64,000 nt of DNA from Cellulomonas palmilytica (GCF_021590045.1 NZ_CP062221.1:3596001-3660000), one strand, 5' to 3'. Counted from the first letter of the stretch, positions 17,679-37,126 are shown. Notes: generated by a model from the letters alone, not told the origin. Numbers and translations are program-made.

Positions 17679-18361
17679 TTGGACTCCTCCTCGGCCTCGG
17701 TCGAGGTCGCCGTCGCCTTCGCACCCTTGACCGGGCCCGCGAGGAACGCGTCGAGCGCGCCCTGCGTGAAGACGACGTCGTCCGAGACGAGGACGTCGTA
17801 GGTGTTGAGCTGGTCCGCGACGAGCAGGTGCACGCGCTCGACGTTGCGCAGCGACTTCCACGTGATCTCGTCCGAGCGCTCCACGACCACCAGGACGTGG
17901 CGACGCACGGTGAGGTTGTCGAGCACCGCGAGAGCGGCCTTCGTCGACGGGGCCTCACCCGGCGCGAAGCCGGAGACGACGTGCACGCGACCGGCGCGGG
18001 CGCGGTCCGAGAGAGCACCGCGGAGCGCCGCGGCCTTCATCTTCTTGGGGGTGCGCTGCGAGTAGTCACGCGGCTGCGGGCCGTGGACGGTGCCACCGCC
18101 GGCGAACTGCGGAGCACGCGTCGAACCCTGACGGGCGCGGCCGGTGCCCTTCTGCTTGTACGGCTTCTTGCCGCCACCACGGACCTCACCACGCGTCTTG
18201 GTGTCGTGGGTGCCCTGGCGAGCCGCCGCGAGCTGCGCGACGACCACCTGGTGGATCAGCGGGACGTTGGTCGGGGCGTCGAAGACCTCACCGGGCAGGT
18301 CGGCCGTACCGGCCTTCTTGCCCTTCGGGTCCAGGACGTCGACGGTCAGCGTGTCGCTCAT
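17675..18361 (-). CDS. rplD: Ribosomal protein uL4
   Basis: 228 aa, complete. The extended loop [20 protein letters not shown] followed by [12 protein letters not shown] lines the peptide tunnel. I chose ATG 18361 (MSDTLTV), with AAGGG upstream; a GTG at 18370 overlapping the rplC stop is the alternative. Confidence 0.97.
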   Translation of the reverse strand: MSDTLTVDVLDPKGKKAGTADLPGEVFDAPTNVPLIHQVVVAQLAAARQGTHDTKTRGEVRGGGKKPYKQKGTGRARQGSTRAPQFAGGGTVHGPQPRDYSQRTPKKMKAAALRGALSDRARAGRVHVVSGFAPGEAPSTKAALAVLDNLTVRRHVLVVVERSDEITWKSLRNVERVHLLVADQLNTYDVLVSDDVVFTQGALDAFLAGPVKGAKATATSTEAEEESK

Positions 18362-18366
18362 CGAGG

Positions 18367-19026
18367 TCACGCACCCTTCACAGCGGTACGCACGACGACG
18401 ACGCCGTTCTTGGGGCCGGGGACGGCACCCTTGACGAGCAGGAGGCCCCGCTCGGCGTCGACCGCGTGCACGGTCAGGTTCTGGGTGGTCTGACGGGCGA
18501 CGCCCATCCGACCGGCCATCCGCAGGCCCTTGAACACGCGCGACGGCGTCGAGGCGCCGCCGATCGAGCCCGGCTTGCGGTGGTTGCGGTGCGCACCGTG
18601 GGACGCGCTCACGCCGACGAAGCCGTGGCGCTTCATGACACCGGCGGTGCCCTTGCCCTTGGTGGTGCCGATGACGTCGACGAGCGAGCCTGCCTCGAAG
18701 ACGGTCACGTCGAGCTCCTGCCCGAGCGTGAACTCGGCCGCGTTCGACGTGCGGATCTCGGCCACGTGCCGACGGGGGGTGACCCCCGCCTTCTCGAAGT
18801 GGCCCTTGAGCGGCTTGGTGACCTTGCGCGGGTCGATCTGGCCGAAGGCCAGCTGGACAGCCGCGTAGCCGTCAGCCTCAGCGGAGCGGACCTGCGTCAC
18901 CACGTTCGTGCCGACCTCGACGACCGTGACGGGCACGAGGCGACCGGCCTCGTCCCAGAGCTGGGTCATGCCGAGCTTGCGGCCGAGCAGCGCCGTGACG
19001 GGGCGCGCGTTCTGCTGGGTAGCCAT
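18367..19026 (-). CDS. rplC: Ribosomal protein uL3
   Basis: 219 aa, complete. [20 protein letters not shown] at the N-terminus and [20 protein letters not shown] in the methylated-Gln loop region are conserved. Early 23S assembly protein. The ATG at 19026 ([10 protein letters not shown]) lies 23 bases downstream of rpsJ. Confidence 0.98.
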   Translation of the reverse strand: MATQQNARPVTALLGRKLGMTQLWDEAGRLVPVTVVEVGTNVVTQVRSAEADGYAAVQLAFGQIDPRKVTKPLKGHFEKAGVTPRRHVAEIRTSNAAEFTLGQELDVTVFEAGSLVDVIGTTKGKGTAGVMKRHGFVGVSASHGAHRNHRKPGSIGGASTPSRVFKGLRMAGRMGVARQTTQNLTVHAVDAERGLLLVKGAVPGPKNGVVVVRTAVKGA

Positions 19027-19049
19027 GAGGATCAGTTCCTTCCCAGCGA

Positions 19050-19358
19050 TCAGAGCTTGATCTCGATGTTCACGTCCGCGGGCAGGTCGAGACGCATGAG
19101 CGAGTCGACGGCCTTCGGCGTGGGGTCGATGATGTCGATCAGCCGCTTGTGCGTACGCATCTCGAAGTGCTCGCGGCTGTCCTTGTACTTGTGGGGCGAC
19201 CGGATGACGCAGAAGACGTTCTTCTCCGTCGGCAGCGGCACCGGACCCACGACCGACGCACCAGCGCGAGTCACCGTGTCGACGATCTTGCGCGCCGAGC
19301 TGTCGATGACCTCGTGGTCGTAGGACTTGAGCCGGATGCGGATCTTCTGTCCCGCCAT
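19050..19358 (-). CDS. rpsJ: Ribosomal protein uS10 (NusE)
   Basis: 102 aa, complete: [39 protein letters not shown] and THKRLIDI. It functions in the 30S head and, with NusB and NusG, in antitermination. It is the first gene of the S10 operon, preceded by a roughly 220-base leader and a good promoter. Confidence 0.98.
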   Translation of the reverse strand: MAGQKIRIRLKSYDHEVIDSSARKIVDTVTRAGASVVGPVPLPTEKNVFCVIRSPHKYKDSREHFEMRTHKRLIDIIDPTPKAVDSLMRLDLPADVNIEIKL

Positions 19359-19577
19359 GGCGTCCTCTACTTCTCTCTCTTCGAACCAGTCCTGTCCGAC
19401 CCCCGCGCTCGGGCGTGTCGCATTCAGCGACGCACCAGGGCGCTGCGTACCGTGCGGTACAGGATCGGTGGTTGTCGTCGAACCGCCACCACCGGGTGGA
19501 CCCCGGGGCTGACGCGGTTCGCCACGTCTGTCTGCCCGGCCTCAGGCGCACACGAAGGCACACCCGTAGCGGGCAAC
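19359..19577 (-). promoter_or_regulatory. 5' leader of the S10 operon with an element shared with the rpsL leader
   Basis: This untranslated stretch lies between the inferred transcription start and the rpsJ ATG. At 19396-19421 it contains a 26-base sequence (minus strand begins GCGACACGCCCGAGCG and ends GGGGGTCGG) found again, base for base, in the rpsL leader at 27552-27577. The element can fold with outer CGAC/GTCG and inner CCCG/CGGG pairs. This suggests a common RNA-level control of the two operons; the ligand is unknown. Confidence 0.6.
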
Positions 19578-19583
19578 CTGAAC

Positions 19584-19613
19584 AGTGTGCCAGACGAGCC
19601 CCCCGAACTCCAA
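19584..19613 (-). promoter_or_regulatory. Putative S10 operon promoter
   Basis: Minus strand: TTGGAG (19608-19613), 18-base spacer, CACACT (19584-19589). It stands about 225 bases before rpsJ and 60 bases beyond the stop of the calpain operon's last gene, from which no terminator separates it. Confidence 0.5.
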
Positions 19614-19672
19614 CCGGCCCCGGTGGTGACCTCGGACTCACCTCGCCGACGCCCGGGCGGCCGTGCCACGCG

Positions 19673-20086
19673 CTACTGCTGCGCGCCCACCCAGACGCGC
19701 GCCTCGAACGCGCCGCCCACCTGGTCCCCGCCGCGGGCCTCGACGCCCAGCAGCACCACCGGCACGCCCGCGACCTCGACGCGCTCCCCCACCTCGAGCG
19801 ACGACACGTCGCCGAACGTCGTGACCGCGCACCCGTCCTCGGACAGCCCTCCGACCCCGAGCCGCACCTCGCCGACGACGAGCTGCGCGCCCTGCGCGAC
19901 GGTCTGCACCGTCCCGCCGGCGGGAGCGTCGGCCGTGCGCGAGCACGCCCGCGGCTCGTCGTCGCCGTCGTCGAGCGCGTTCACGGCCACGACCGCCCCG
20001 AGTGCGACGACCAGCGCGCCCACCCCCGCGAGCACGGCCCACCGGGTGCGCCGCGACCCGGCGCCCGCCTCGTGCTCGCCGCTCAC
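19673..20086 (-). CDS. Membrane-anchored small protein of the calpain cassette
   Basis: A 137-aa protein I cannot assign to a named family. A short cytosolic N-terminus is followed by one transmembrane segment (about residues 16-38) and an extracytoplasmic beta-rich domain with two Cys (ACSR and GCAV). The domain's layout, [15 protein letters not shown]...[19 protein letters not shown], resembles the 87-aa product encoded just before it, suggesting paralogous folds. The GTG start overlaps the preceding stop. Last gene of the cassette. A role in binding or restraining the protease outside the membrane is only an inference. Confidence 0.65.
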   Translation of the reverse strand: MSGEHEAGAGSRRTRWAVLAGVGALVVALGAVVAVNALDDGDDEPRACSRTADAPAGGTVQTVAQGAQLVVGEVRLGVGGLSEDGCAVTTFGDVSSLEVGERVEVAGVPVVLLGVEARGGDQVGGAFEARVWVGAQQ

Positions 20087-20346
20087 GCAGCGCCCTCGTC
20101 GGGCACGAACTCCAGCACCGCACGCCCCGCGCCGGACGCGACCACGTCACGCAGCGCGAGCGTCCCCCAGCCGGGCACGACGAGCACGCCGCCCCGGTCG
20201 ACCCACGCCCGGTGCCGGTCGCCCCCCAGCCCGACCGCGAGGCGCGCGCGCACGTCGCCGCCGACGACGTCGAGCCCGACCACGCCGACGAGCGCCCCCG
20301 CGACCTCCCGCTGCGTCCCGCGCCGCAGCTCGAACGACTCGCTCAC
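20083..20346 (-). CDS. Small beta-rich protein of the calpain cassette
   Basis: An 87-aa protein of unknown function (SESFELRRGTQREVAGALVG...). No signal peptide or membrane segment is seen. It is rich in Val and Gly with alternating hydrophobic residues, probably a small beta-barrel; I suspect a DUF6406-like domain but cannot confirm this. The GTG start overlaps the protease stop and its own stop overlaps the next GTG, so the four cassette genes are translationally coupled. It could be an inhibitor or chaperone of the protease (inference). Confidence 0.6.
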   Translation of the reverse strand: MSESFELRRGTQREVAGALVGVVGLDVVGGDVRARLAVGLGGDRHRAWVDRGGVLVVPGWGTLALRDVVASGAGRAVLEFVPDEGAA

Positions 20347-21554
20347 GGCACCTCCGAGACCGTCACGCGGCCGAACACCCGCGCGAACTCGTCCGCGTCC
20401 ATCCGGAACACCTCGCCGCCGTCGGCGCCGTTGCCCGACCCCCAGGGGTTGCGCACCCACACGCCGCCGTCGTCGTCGATCCGCTCGACCATGTACGCGT
20501 GCCCGCCGACGACGTCGACCTGCGTCTCGACGACCGTGCCGCCACGCTCCACCTCGACCGTCAGGTCCTCGACGTCCGGGCGCCCGCCCGTGTCCGCGGT
20601 GACCGCCGCGCCACGCTGGAGCCGGTCGGCGATGTCGTCGCGGCTGCCGTCGAACTCGTCGTCCCACGGCCACCACGTGTCCGACGTCGTGTACTCCGTG
20701 CCGGCGTGCCCGGTGATCATCTCCATGGCGTCCCGGGGGTACCCGCCGTCGTCCAGGTCGGCGAACCCGAGCTCGGCGCCGAGCGCCGCCTCGTACAGCG
20801 ACACGAGCCCGACCGTGCCCGCGGGCTGGCGTACGCCGCCGTCGTACACGCCGTCGACGAAGTCCTCCTTAGGCCGGCCGTCGACGTACAGCGTGACCCA
20901 GTAGCCCTGGCGCAGCTCGTCCCAGCGCACGTTGCCGCGCAGCAGCGCGTCGCCCGCGTCGGTGCGCATGTACCCCATGAGCGACGACAGCAGGTAGCAC
21001 GATCCGATCTGCTGCTGGCGCACGTCCGCCTGGTCCGCCGAGCCGGTGAGCACGTCGTCGGGCACGGCCGTGTCGGCACGCGCGGCCGCGGAGAGCTCGG
21101 CGATCGCGTCCGCGCCCGTGCCGAGCGCCGCCCGCACCGCGGCAGCGGCCCGGTCGGCGGCGGACTGCGCGGTCTGCAGCGCGAGCCACGCGTCGAGGCG
21201 CGCGCGCTGGTGGTCGAACCACGCCGGCAGGTCGAGCGGGTTCGCCTCGACGCGCGCCCGCGCGCGACGACGCCGCTCGTCGGCGCCCTGCGCGTCGGAC
21301 TGCGCGTCGGTGAGCGCGGCGGTGTACGTGCGCAACGCGGACTCGATCGCGGTCAGGCTCTGCGCCACCGCGTCAGCGCCACCCTCGACGGCCGCCAGGC
21401 GCGCGTCGCAGGCCTCGGCGGCCGCGCCGGTCCAGTCCATCGCGCCGCGCTGCGTGCGCACGAGGGTCCCCGCGCCCGTGACCGCGCGCGCCGCGTCCCC
21501 GACCGACGTCGCGGTTCGCCCCACCGCGGCCGGGTCGCCCGGGAGGACGCTCAT
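20343..21554 (-). CDS. Calpain-family cysteine protease with WXG-like N-terminal domain
   Basis: A 403-aa protein. Residues 1-90 are a helical region with the W-x-G turn MDWTGAAAEA (Trp41-Gly43), as in WXG100/LXG-type secreted proteins. An Arg-rich helical linker follows (about 92-160). Residues 175-403 carry a C2 calpain core: QQIGSCYLLSSLMGY (Cys186), GGHAYMVERID (His352) and VRNPWGSG (Asn369), the complete Cys-His-Asn triad. No signal peptide. The architecture suggests a type VII (ESX-like) secreted protease effector. No secretion ATPase lies nearby. The ATG overlaps the stop of the upstream helical-protein gene. Confidence 0.83.
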   Translation of the reverse strand: MSVLPGDPAAVGRTATSVGDAARAVTGAGTLVRTQRGAMDWTGAAAEACDARLAAVEGGADAVAQSLTAIESALRTYTAALTDAQSDAQGADERRRRARARVEANPLDLPAWFDHQRARLDAWLALQTAQSAADRAAAAVRAALGTGADAIAELSAAARADTAVPDDVLTGSADQADVRQQQIGSCYLLSSLMGYMRTDAGDALLRGNVRWDELRQGYWVTLYVDGRPKEDFVDGVYDGGVRQPAGTVGLVSLYEAALGAELGFADLDDGGYPRDAMEMITGHAGTEYTTSDTWWPWDDEFDGSRDDIADRLQRGAAVTADTGGRPDVEDLTVEVERGGTVVETQVDVVGGHAYMVERIDDDGGVWVRNPWGSGNGADGGEVFRMDADEFARVFGRVTVSEVP

Positions 21555-21865
21555 CCGCCGACCCCGAGCGCGCCGAGGAGCCGCTGGAACAGCTGCTGCA
21601 CGCGCTCGTCGGCCTCGCGGTACGCCGTCGCGCACTCCTGGAGCCGGATCCCGCAGCCGACCGTCACACCCTCGACGTCGTCGATGCGCTGCGTGAGCTG
21701 CGTGCGCGCCTCGGCCATCGCGTCCGCGAGCGAGGTGAACCCGTACGCGCCCGTGCCCGCCGCCCAGGTCGAGGGGTCCGCGGGCCGCAGCGTCGTCATG
21801 ACCCCGAGCAGCGCGGACGCCGACCGCTCCAGGGACTCCGCCCTCGCCTCGAGCCCACCGCCCAC
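21551..21865 (-). CDS. Small helical protein, possible type VII secretion partner
   Basis: A 104-aa, almost entirely helical protein (VGGGLEARAESLERSASALL...LQECATAYREADERVQQLFQ). Size, helix-turn-helix layout and the partner gene suggest an ESX/EspC- or WXG100-like protein, though the central turn is TWAAGTG rather than WxG. GTG 21865 was chosen because GGGGAGG lies just upstream. First gene of the calpain operon; its stop overlaps the protease ATG. Likely forms a heterodimer with the protease's N-terminal domain (inference). Confidence 0.65.
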   Translation of the reverse strand: MGGGLEARAESLERSASALLGVMTTLRPADPSTWAAGTGAYGFTSLADAMAEARTQLTQRIDDVEGVTVGCGIRLQECATAYREADERVQQLFQRLLGALGVGG

Positions 21866-21985
21866 GTGACCTCCCCTGCCGACTGGCGACGCGCCGAGAC
21901 CGGCGCGCTCCGGACAACCCGGGCGACCGTAGCACGGCCACCCCACGCCCCGGTCGAGCCGGTCGCCCGCCCTGGGGACGCGGCA

Positions 21986-22017
21986 GGAGCCGCCCACCGC
22001 GTGCGGTGGACGGCTCC
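21986..22017 (-). terminator. Terminator between the toast-rack protein gene and the calpain operon
   Basis: A 14-bp inverted repeat with a 4-base loop, the core being GAGCCGTCCACCG / CGGTGGGCGGCTC on the minus strand with one G-T pair. It begins 20 bases after the stop at 22037. It isolates the calpain operon from upstream transcription. Confidence 0.75.
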
Positions 22018-22036
22018 CGTCGAGCGTCGGTGAGGC

Positions 22037-22876
22037 TCAGGCGTGGTGGACCATGAGGGTCCCGACCCCGCTGGGCACCGTGATGAGGTAGTGCGGCTGG
22101 CTCTCGTCGAAGTCCTTGGTCGTGAACGACGAGCCCGAGGTCACGGAGTTCTCGGTCACGTCGTCGATCATGACCTGGCCCGCGCCGCCCGAGACCTCGA
22201 CCTTCACGGCGACACCCTCCGGCACGGTGAGCAGGAACGACCCGAGGCCGGCCTCGAGGTTGATCACGGACGTGCCCGTCGGCTCGCCGAGGTGCACGTC
22301 GACCGACCGGGTCCCCGCGACGACCTGCAGGTCCTTGACGCGCGCCGCCGAGAGGTCACCGGCGACCGTGTCGGTCTGCACGTCCAGGACGAACGACCAC
22401 TCCGCGTCGGCGGCCACCTTGACGGTCGACGTCTCGCCCGAGAGCGTCGCGACGGCGGGGCTGCCCTCGGCCGCCTGCGCCGCGGCGTCCGCGCCCGTGG
22501 CGGCGAGCGCCAGGAGCTGGTCCGCCGGGGCGTCGGCGCTCAGCTGGACCTGACCGACCGAGCCCTCGATGCGCAGGGTCGCGGAGGCGGCGTCACCGCG
22601 CGCGAGGGACGCGCTCGTCCCGGCGTTCGCGTCGTCGGCCTTGTCGTCGTCGGAGCCACCGCCGAGGACGGCGTAGGCACCGATGCCCACGACGATCGCG
22701 ATGGCGAGACCGACGACCCAGCCGACGACCTTGCCGCGCCCGGCGGGCGCGGCCGGCGTGGCCGAGGACGTGACGACCGAGTCGAAGGACGGGGACGTGG
22801 GAGGGGTGTCGACGGCGGTCGCGGCGTCGCGACGGCCACCGGCCGCGGCGCGCGGCGGGGGGAGCTCAGCGGACAT
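22037..22876 (-). CDS. Membrane protein with beta-helical (toast-rack/DUF4097-like) outer domain
   Basis: A 279-aa protein with a Pro/Ala-rich cytosolic N-terminus and one transmembrane segment (VVGWVVGLAIAIVVGIGAYAV, about residues 50-71). The outer domain is Asp/Ala-rich, ending in repeated beta strands: SVINLEAGLGSFLLTVPEGV, AVKVEVSGGAGQVMIDDV. That pattern is seen in LiaF/DUF4097-type domains of envelope-stress proteins. Function unknown. It stands alone between two strong terminators, so it has its own promoter. Start ATG 22876. Confidence 0.7.
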   Translation of the reverse strand: MSAELPPPRAAAGGRRDAATAVDTPPTSPSFDSVVTSSATPAAPAGRGKVVGWVVGLAIAIVVGIGAYAVLGGGSDDDKADDANAGTSASLARGDAASATLRIEGSVGQVQLSADAPADQLLALAATGADAAAQAAEGSPAVATLSGETSTVKVAADAEWSFVLDVQTDTVAGDLSAARVKDLQVVAGTRSVDVHLGEPTGTSVINLEAGLGSFLLTVPEGVAVKVEVSGGAGQVMIDDVTENSVTSGSSFTTKDFDESQPHYLITVPSGVGTLMVHHA

Positions 22877-23030
22877 GCGCAGGACGCTAACCGCGCGCGT
22901 GTCGCGCACGCGAGGGATCCGGACGAATCGCCCGACGACTGAAACGTTTTGGAGCCGCCCGTCCGGGTCGCCCCTCCCCCGGCCGGGCGATGCCCGCCAC
23001 CAGCGCGGACGACCACACGGCGACAGACGC

Positions 23031-23068
23031 ACGCAGGGCCCGGGAGCCGAAGCTCCCGGGCCCTGCGT
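23031..23068 (-). terminator. Terminator after tuf
   Basis: A perfect 17-bp stem closed by TTCG: ACGCAGGGCCCGGGAGC pairs with GCTCCCGGGCCCTGCGT. It starts about 27 bases after the tuf stop and ends the rpsL-rpsG-fusA-tuf operon. Confidence 0.9.
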
Positions 23069-23095
23069 GACGTGATCAGCCCCGAGGGGCAGGGA

Positions 23096-24289
<1,194 letters not shown>

Positions 24290-24411
24290 TAGGTGTCCTC
24301 CTCAGGACTTGGTAGAGACTGCCCGGCTGCTGGTTCCGGAAGGTACCGGCAGGACGTGCGGTCCCACGGGTCGGTTTGTGTGATGGAACTACAGGTTTCG
24401 ACCTGTGGGAC

Positions 24412-26514
<2,103 letters not shown>

Positions 26515-26592
26515 GTTGGTCTGCCCCTTGTCGGTTGGCTCGGTGGGGTGCGGCCGGCTCGCGCGTGGGCGTGCCGGCCGCACCGGCTGGAA

Positions 26593-27063
26593 TCACCAGC
26601 GGTAGTGCGCGAAGGCCCGGTTGGACTCGGCCATCTTGTGCATGTCCTCGCGACGCTTCACAGCGGCACCCAGGCCGTTGGAGGCGTCGAGGATCTCGTT
26701 CATCAGACGCTCGGTCATCGTCTTCTCACGACGAGCGCGCGAGTAGTCGGTCAGCCAGCGCAGCGCGAGCGTGGTCGCACGCACGGGACGGACCTCGACC
26801 GGCACCTGGTAGGTGGCACCACCGACGCGGCGCGACTTGACCTCGAGCGACGGGCGCACGTTGTCGAGCGCACGCTTGAGCACGACGACCGGGTCCGACT
26901 GGGTCTTCTCGCGGACGCCCTCGAGCGCGCCGTAGACGATGGACTCGGCGACGGTCTTCTTGCCGTCGAGGAGGATCTTGTTGATCAGCTGCGTGACGAC
27001 CGGCGAGCCGTAGACGGGGTCGACGATCAGCGGCCGCTTCGGGGCGGGACCCTTACGAGGCAT
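26593..27063 (-). CDS. rpsG: Ribosomal protein uS7
   Basis: 156 aa, complete: [20 protein letters not shown] and [20 protein letters not shown] are conserved. It nucleates assembly of the 30S head. Spaced 4 bases from rpsL. Confidence 0.98.
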   Translation of the reverse strand: MPRKGPAPKRPLIVDPVYGSPVVTQLINKILLDGKKTVAESIVYGALEGVREKTQSDPVVVLKRALDNVRPSLEVKSRRVGGATYQVPVEVRPVRATTLALRWLTDYSRARREKTMTERLMNEILDASNGLGAAVKRREDMHKMAESNRAFAHYRW

Positions 27064-27067
27064 CGGT

Positions 27068-27436
27068 TCAGCCCTTCTTCGCGCCGTAGCGGCTGCGCGC
27101 CTGCTTGCGGTTCTTCACGCCCTGCGTGTCGAGCGCGCCGCGCACGATCTTGTAGCGGACACCGGGGAGGTCCTTCACACGACCACCGCGGACGAGCACG
27201 ATCGAGTGCTCCTGGAGGTTGTGGCCCACGCCGGGGATGTACGCCGTGACCTCGACGCCCGAGGACAGGCGCACACGGGCGACCTTCCGCAGGGCGGAGT
27301 TCGGCTTCTTGGGGGTCGTGGTGTACACGCGCGTGCACACACCGCGACGCTGGGGGCTGCCCTTGAGGGCAGGCGTCTTCGACTTGTTCGTCTTCGCCTG
27401 CCGGCCCTTGCGGACCAGCTGCTGGATCGTAGGCAC
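27068..27436 (-). CDS. rpsL: Ribosomal protein uS12
   Basis: 122 aa, complete: [39 protein letters not shown] and [20 protein letters not shown]. The decoding-centre residues are wild type; both Lys of TPKKPNS and the GRVKDLPG Lys are intact, so no streptomycin-resistance change is seen. GTG 27436 is chosen with GGAGA upstream. Followed by rpsG. Confidence 0.98.
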   Translation of the reverse strand: MPTIQQLVRKGRQAKTNKSKTPALKGSPQRRGVCTRVYTTTPKKPNSALRKVARVRLSSGVEVTAYIPGVGHNLQEHSIVLVRGGRVKDLPGVRYKIVRGALDTQGVKNRKQARSRYGAKKG

Positions 27437-27734
27437 TACGTCTCCGTCTGGTAGATGAGCTCTGGTCGACCGGACCCCGTCACCCAGGACGGCCGGCAAG
27501 TGCGCGAGTCGCCGCCCGTCGCGCGGCTATCGCCTGGTCTTTCCTCCCGCACCGACCCCCGCGCTCGGGCGTGTCGCCCCGGTCCTTCGCGGCGCCGGAG
27601 CCCAGCAGGAGCTGGACGGCGGGTGCCGCGCGAGTGGCGGGGGATCGCTTGCCGCACTCGTCGTGACGCCCGTCCGGCGAACCGGACATCGTCCGTGCGA
27701 GTGCACGCGCGAGGGCCCGACGGCGCGGGCACGG
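27437..27734 (-). promoter_or_regulatory. Long 5' leader of the str operon
   Basis: About 300 bases separate the inferred transcription start from the rpsL GTG, with no open frame of interest. At 27552-27577 it holds the same 26-base element as the rpsJ leader. In this copy the element is followed by GGGAGGAAAGA. The long leader and shared element suggest RNA-level regulation of both r-protein operons. Confidence 0.6.
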
Positions 27735-27740
27735 TGTCCA

Positions 27741-27769
27741 ACGTTACCTGGCCGCCCACACACCGTCAA
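27741..27769 (-). promoter_or_regulatory. rpsL (str operon) promoter
   Basis: Minus strand TTGACG (27764-27769), exactly 17 bases, TAACGT (27741-27746). This is the best match to a housekeeping sigma promoter in the window. It lies just downstream of the small gene at 27818-28057. Confidence 0.8.
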
Positions 27770-27817
27770 AGGACGACGGTGTGACGCTGCCCCGACGCTA
27801 CGCGCGGTCGCGCGCGC

Positions 27818-28057
27818 TCACGACCGGAACGCGACCCGCTCGGGCCACCGCCCCGACGTCCGCCGCACGCGCAACGCCTTGACCAGCACCCACTGCGCCG
27901 ACAGCGGCCGCTCGGGTGAGCCCTGGACGCACCACGCGTCGAGGTCCGCCACCGGGACGACGAGCACGCCCTCGCCCAGCTCCGGCGTCGCGCCGAACGC
28001 GTACCGCACCTCGTCGGGCGACTCGTCGACCTTCCGCCCGTACGCCACACCACCCAC
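27818..28057 (-). CDS. Small conserved-looking protein between rpoC and rpsL
   Basis: A 79-aa protein of unknown function (GGVAYGRKVDESPDEVRYAF...PERVAFRS). No signal peptide or membrane segment; it has a Trp/Arg-rich C-terminus. The GTG at 28057 is supported by AGGAGGTG 6 bases upstream. It stands alone between the rpoC terminator and the rpsL promoter. Overlapping alternative frames in the same region look like shadows. Confidence 0.6.
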   Translation of the reverse strand: MGGVAYGRKVDESPDEVRYAFGATPELGEGVLVVPVADLDAWCVQGSPERPLSAQWVLVKALRVRRTSGRWPERVAFRS

Positions 28058-28099
28058 CGCACACCTCCTCGTCGTCGCCCGCCGCCCCGGCCAGGAACG

Positions 28100-28138
28100 C
28101 CCGAGGGGGCCCACCGGAGTGCGGTGGACCCCCTCGGG
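28100..28138 (-). terminator. Terminator after rpoC
   Basis: A long inverted repeat (arms CCCGAGGGGGtCCACCG and CGGTGGgCCCCCTCGGG on the minus strand) begins about 20 bases past the rpoC stop. It closes the rpoBC transcript. Confidence 0.85.
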
Positions 28139-28157
28139 TCGGGTCAGGAGACCGACG

Positions 28158-32027
<3,870 letters not shown>

Positions 32028-32103
32028 GGGGGTCCTACTTCCTTCGCTAGCCGGGCCCGGGACGGGCCTGCGGCGGACGGAATGGTGCAAGGGGTGGTGC
32101 GGG

Positions 32104-32150
32104 CGGCTCGTCGTGCGCTCTCACCCGCAGGTGGGCGGCACGACGAGCCG
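32104..32150 (-). other. rpoB-rpoC intercistronic hairpin
   Basis: A perfect 13-bp stem (CGGCTCGTCGTGC / GCACGACGAGCCG) encloses a loop that itself can pair CCACC with GGGTG. It starts 8 bases after the rpoB stop. Since rpoC has no visible promoter, it is more likely an mRNA processing or partial termination site than a true terminator. Confidence 0.6.
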
Positions 32151-32157
32151 CTCGACG

Positions 32158-35667
<3,510 letters not shown>

Positions 35668-35813
35668 GAGGGGTCCTTCCCTGCGGTCGAGAGCACGCTG
35701 CGCTGCCTGGCAAGGCGCGATCCCCGGCCGCGACGACGGTGTTCGACGCGCACGTACGTCGAGCTCCGAGTCGGGATATCTGAGATCGCGGGCACAGGCC
35801 AGCGCAAAGCGCT

Positions 35814-35842
35814 AGCATACTCGGCCCTGGCGCGAAAGTCCA
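35814..35842 (-). promoter_or_regulatory. rpoB promoter
   Basis: Minus strand TGGACT (35837-35842), 17 bases, TATGCT (35814-35819), a good housekeeping promoter about 145 bases before rpoB. The rest of the 439-base rplL-rpoB gap holds the rplL terminator and no gene. Confidence 0.7.
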
Positions 35843-36021
35843 CCGGCTTCCGGCGCGCTCTCGTCGCACCCGCTCCAGCCGGACCCTGCGGTCCGCGGCC
35901 GCGCCCGGCCCTCCGGCCGGACGGGCGACCTCGTCGTCGCCGCGGCCATGGTGGCACACGAGCCGCGCCCGGGGGAAGCCGGAGGCCACGACGCTCTCCC
36001 GGCTGCCGTCCGTGGGGACGA

Positions 36022-36060
36022 CGAAGGCCCGCCGCCCCACGCGGGGGTGACGGGCCTTCG
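36022..36060 (-). terminator. Terminator or attenuator after rplL
   Basis: Arms CGAAGGCCCG and CGGGCCTTCG enclose a further CCCC/GGGG pairing. It lies 46 bases past the rplL stop. By analogy with other bacteria it would let only part of the rplJL transcripts continue into rpoBC. Confidence 0.75.
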
Positions 36061-36106
36061 TGCGTGAGCACCTCCGCTCCGGGGCGAGGCCCCGGGCGGA
36101 GTCAGG

Positions 36107-36499
36107 TCACTTGAGCTCGACGCTCGCGCCGGCGCCCTCGAGCTGCGCCTTCGCCTTCTCGGCCGTCTCCTTGTTGACGCCCTCGAGAACCGGCTTCGGC
36201 GCCTCGTCGACGAGGTCCTTGGCCTCCTTGAGGCCGAGCGACGTGAGCGCGCGCACCTCCTTGATGACCTGGATCTTCTTGTCACCGGCGGCGAGCAGGA
36301 CGACGTCGAACGAGTCCTTCTCCTCCTCGGCGGGGGCGTCCGCGCCCGCACCACCGGCGGCCGGCGCGGCGGCGACGGCGACGGGGGCAGCGGCGGTGAC
36401 CTCGAAGACCTCCTCGAAGGCCTTCACGAACTCGGACAGCTCGATCAGGGTCAGGCCCTTGAACTGCTCGATGAGCTCCTCGGTGCTGAGCTTCGCCAT
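36107..36499 (-). CDS. rplL: Ribosomal protein bL12 (L7/L12)
   Basis: 130 aa, complete. The N-terminal dimerisation region ([20 protein letters not shown]), the Ala/Gly-rich hinge and the C-terminal domain ([40 protein letters not shown]) recruit translation GTPases. It lies 96 bases after rplJ. Confidence 0.98.
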   Translation of the reverse strand: MAKLSTEELIEQFKGLTLIELSEFVKAFEEVFEVTAAAPVAVAAAPAAGGAGADAPAEEEKDSFDVVLLAAGDKKIQVIKEVRALTSLGLKEAKDLVDEAPKPVLEGVNKETAEKAKAQLEGAGASVELK

Positions 36500-36595
36500 G
36501 AGAGGCGTTCCTTTCTTCGGTGCTCCGCGACGCGTCGTGCGTCGGAAGCGGGATGTGGGGTGATGCGCGGAGCGCTGACCAGGCCGGGGCCCGGG

Positions 36596-37126
36596 TCAGG
36601 CAGCCGCACCTTCCGACTCCTGCTTCTGACGCAGGGCATCGATGACACGAGCGGCCTGGGCGGTGTTCGCGGTGAAGACGTAGGCAGCCTGGTAGAGCTT
36701 GGCCTTCATCGCGCCGGCCGCCTTGGCCAGCAGGACCTCACGGGACTCGAGGTCCGCGAGCTTGGTGACCTCCGCGGCGGTCAGGGCGCGTCCGTCGAGG
36801 ACACCACCCTTGATGACCAGCGCGGGGTTCGCCTTGGCGAAGTCACGCAGACCCTTGGCGGCCTCGACCGGGTCGCCGGTGACGAAGGCGATCGCCGACG
36901 GGCCCGCGAGCGCGTCGTCGAGGCCCGTCAGGCCGGCTTCCTTGGCCGCGATCGCGGTCAGCGTGTTCTTCACCACGGCGTAGGTTGCGTTGCCGCCGAG
37001 CGCGCGACGCAGCGTCTTGAGCTGCGCCACGGAGAGCCCGCGGTACTCGGTCAGCACGGCCGCGTTGGACGCACGGAACTTGTCCGCGATCTCCGCGACG
37101 GCGGCTGCCTTGTCCGGCCTCGCCAT
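36596..37126 (-). CDS. rplJ: Ribosomal protein uL10
   Basis: 176 aa, complete: base of the stalk that binds bL12 dimers. [20 protein letters not shown] and [12 protein letters not shown] are conserved; the C-terminal helix carries [16 protein letters not shown] 37126 ([12 protein letters not shown]). It follows the CHAT gene in the same direction instead of the usual rplA. Confidence 0.97.
   Translation of the reverse strand: MARPDKAAAVAEIADKFRASNAAVLTEYRGLSVAQLKTLRRALGGNATYAVVKNTLTAIAAKEAGLTGLDDALAGPSAIAFVTGDPVEAAKGLRDFAKANPALVIKGGVLDGRALTAAEVTKLADLESREVLLAKAAGAMKAKLYQAAYVFTANTAQAARVIDALRQKQESEGAAA

Noticed and set aside
19149..21869. A 906-codon plus-strand open frame over rpsJ, its leader and the calpain operon
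   Set aside because: It crosses several real minus-strand genes and a promoter region; composition is low-complexity Arg/Ala/Pro; no ribosome-binding site.
27766..28064. Overlapping minus-strand frames around the 79-aa gene near 27.9 kb
   Set aside because: Of three overlapping frames, only the one starting at GTG 28057 has a correctly spaced AGGAGG and a balanced amino acid composition.
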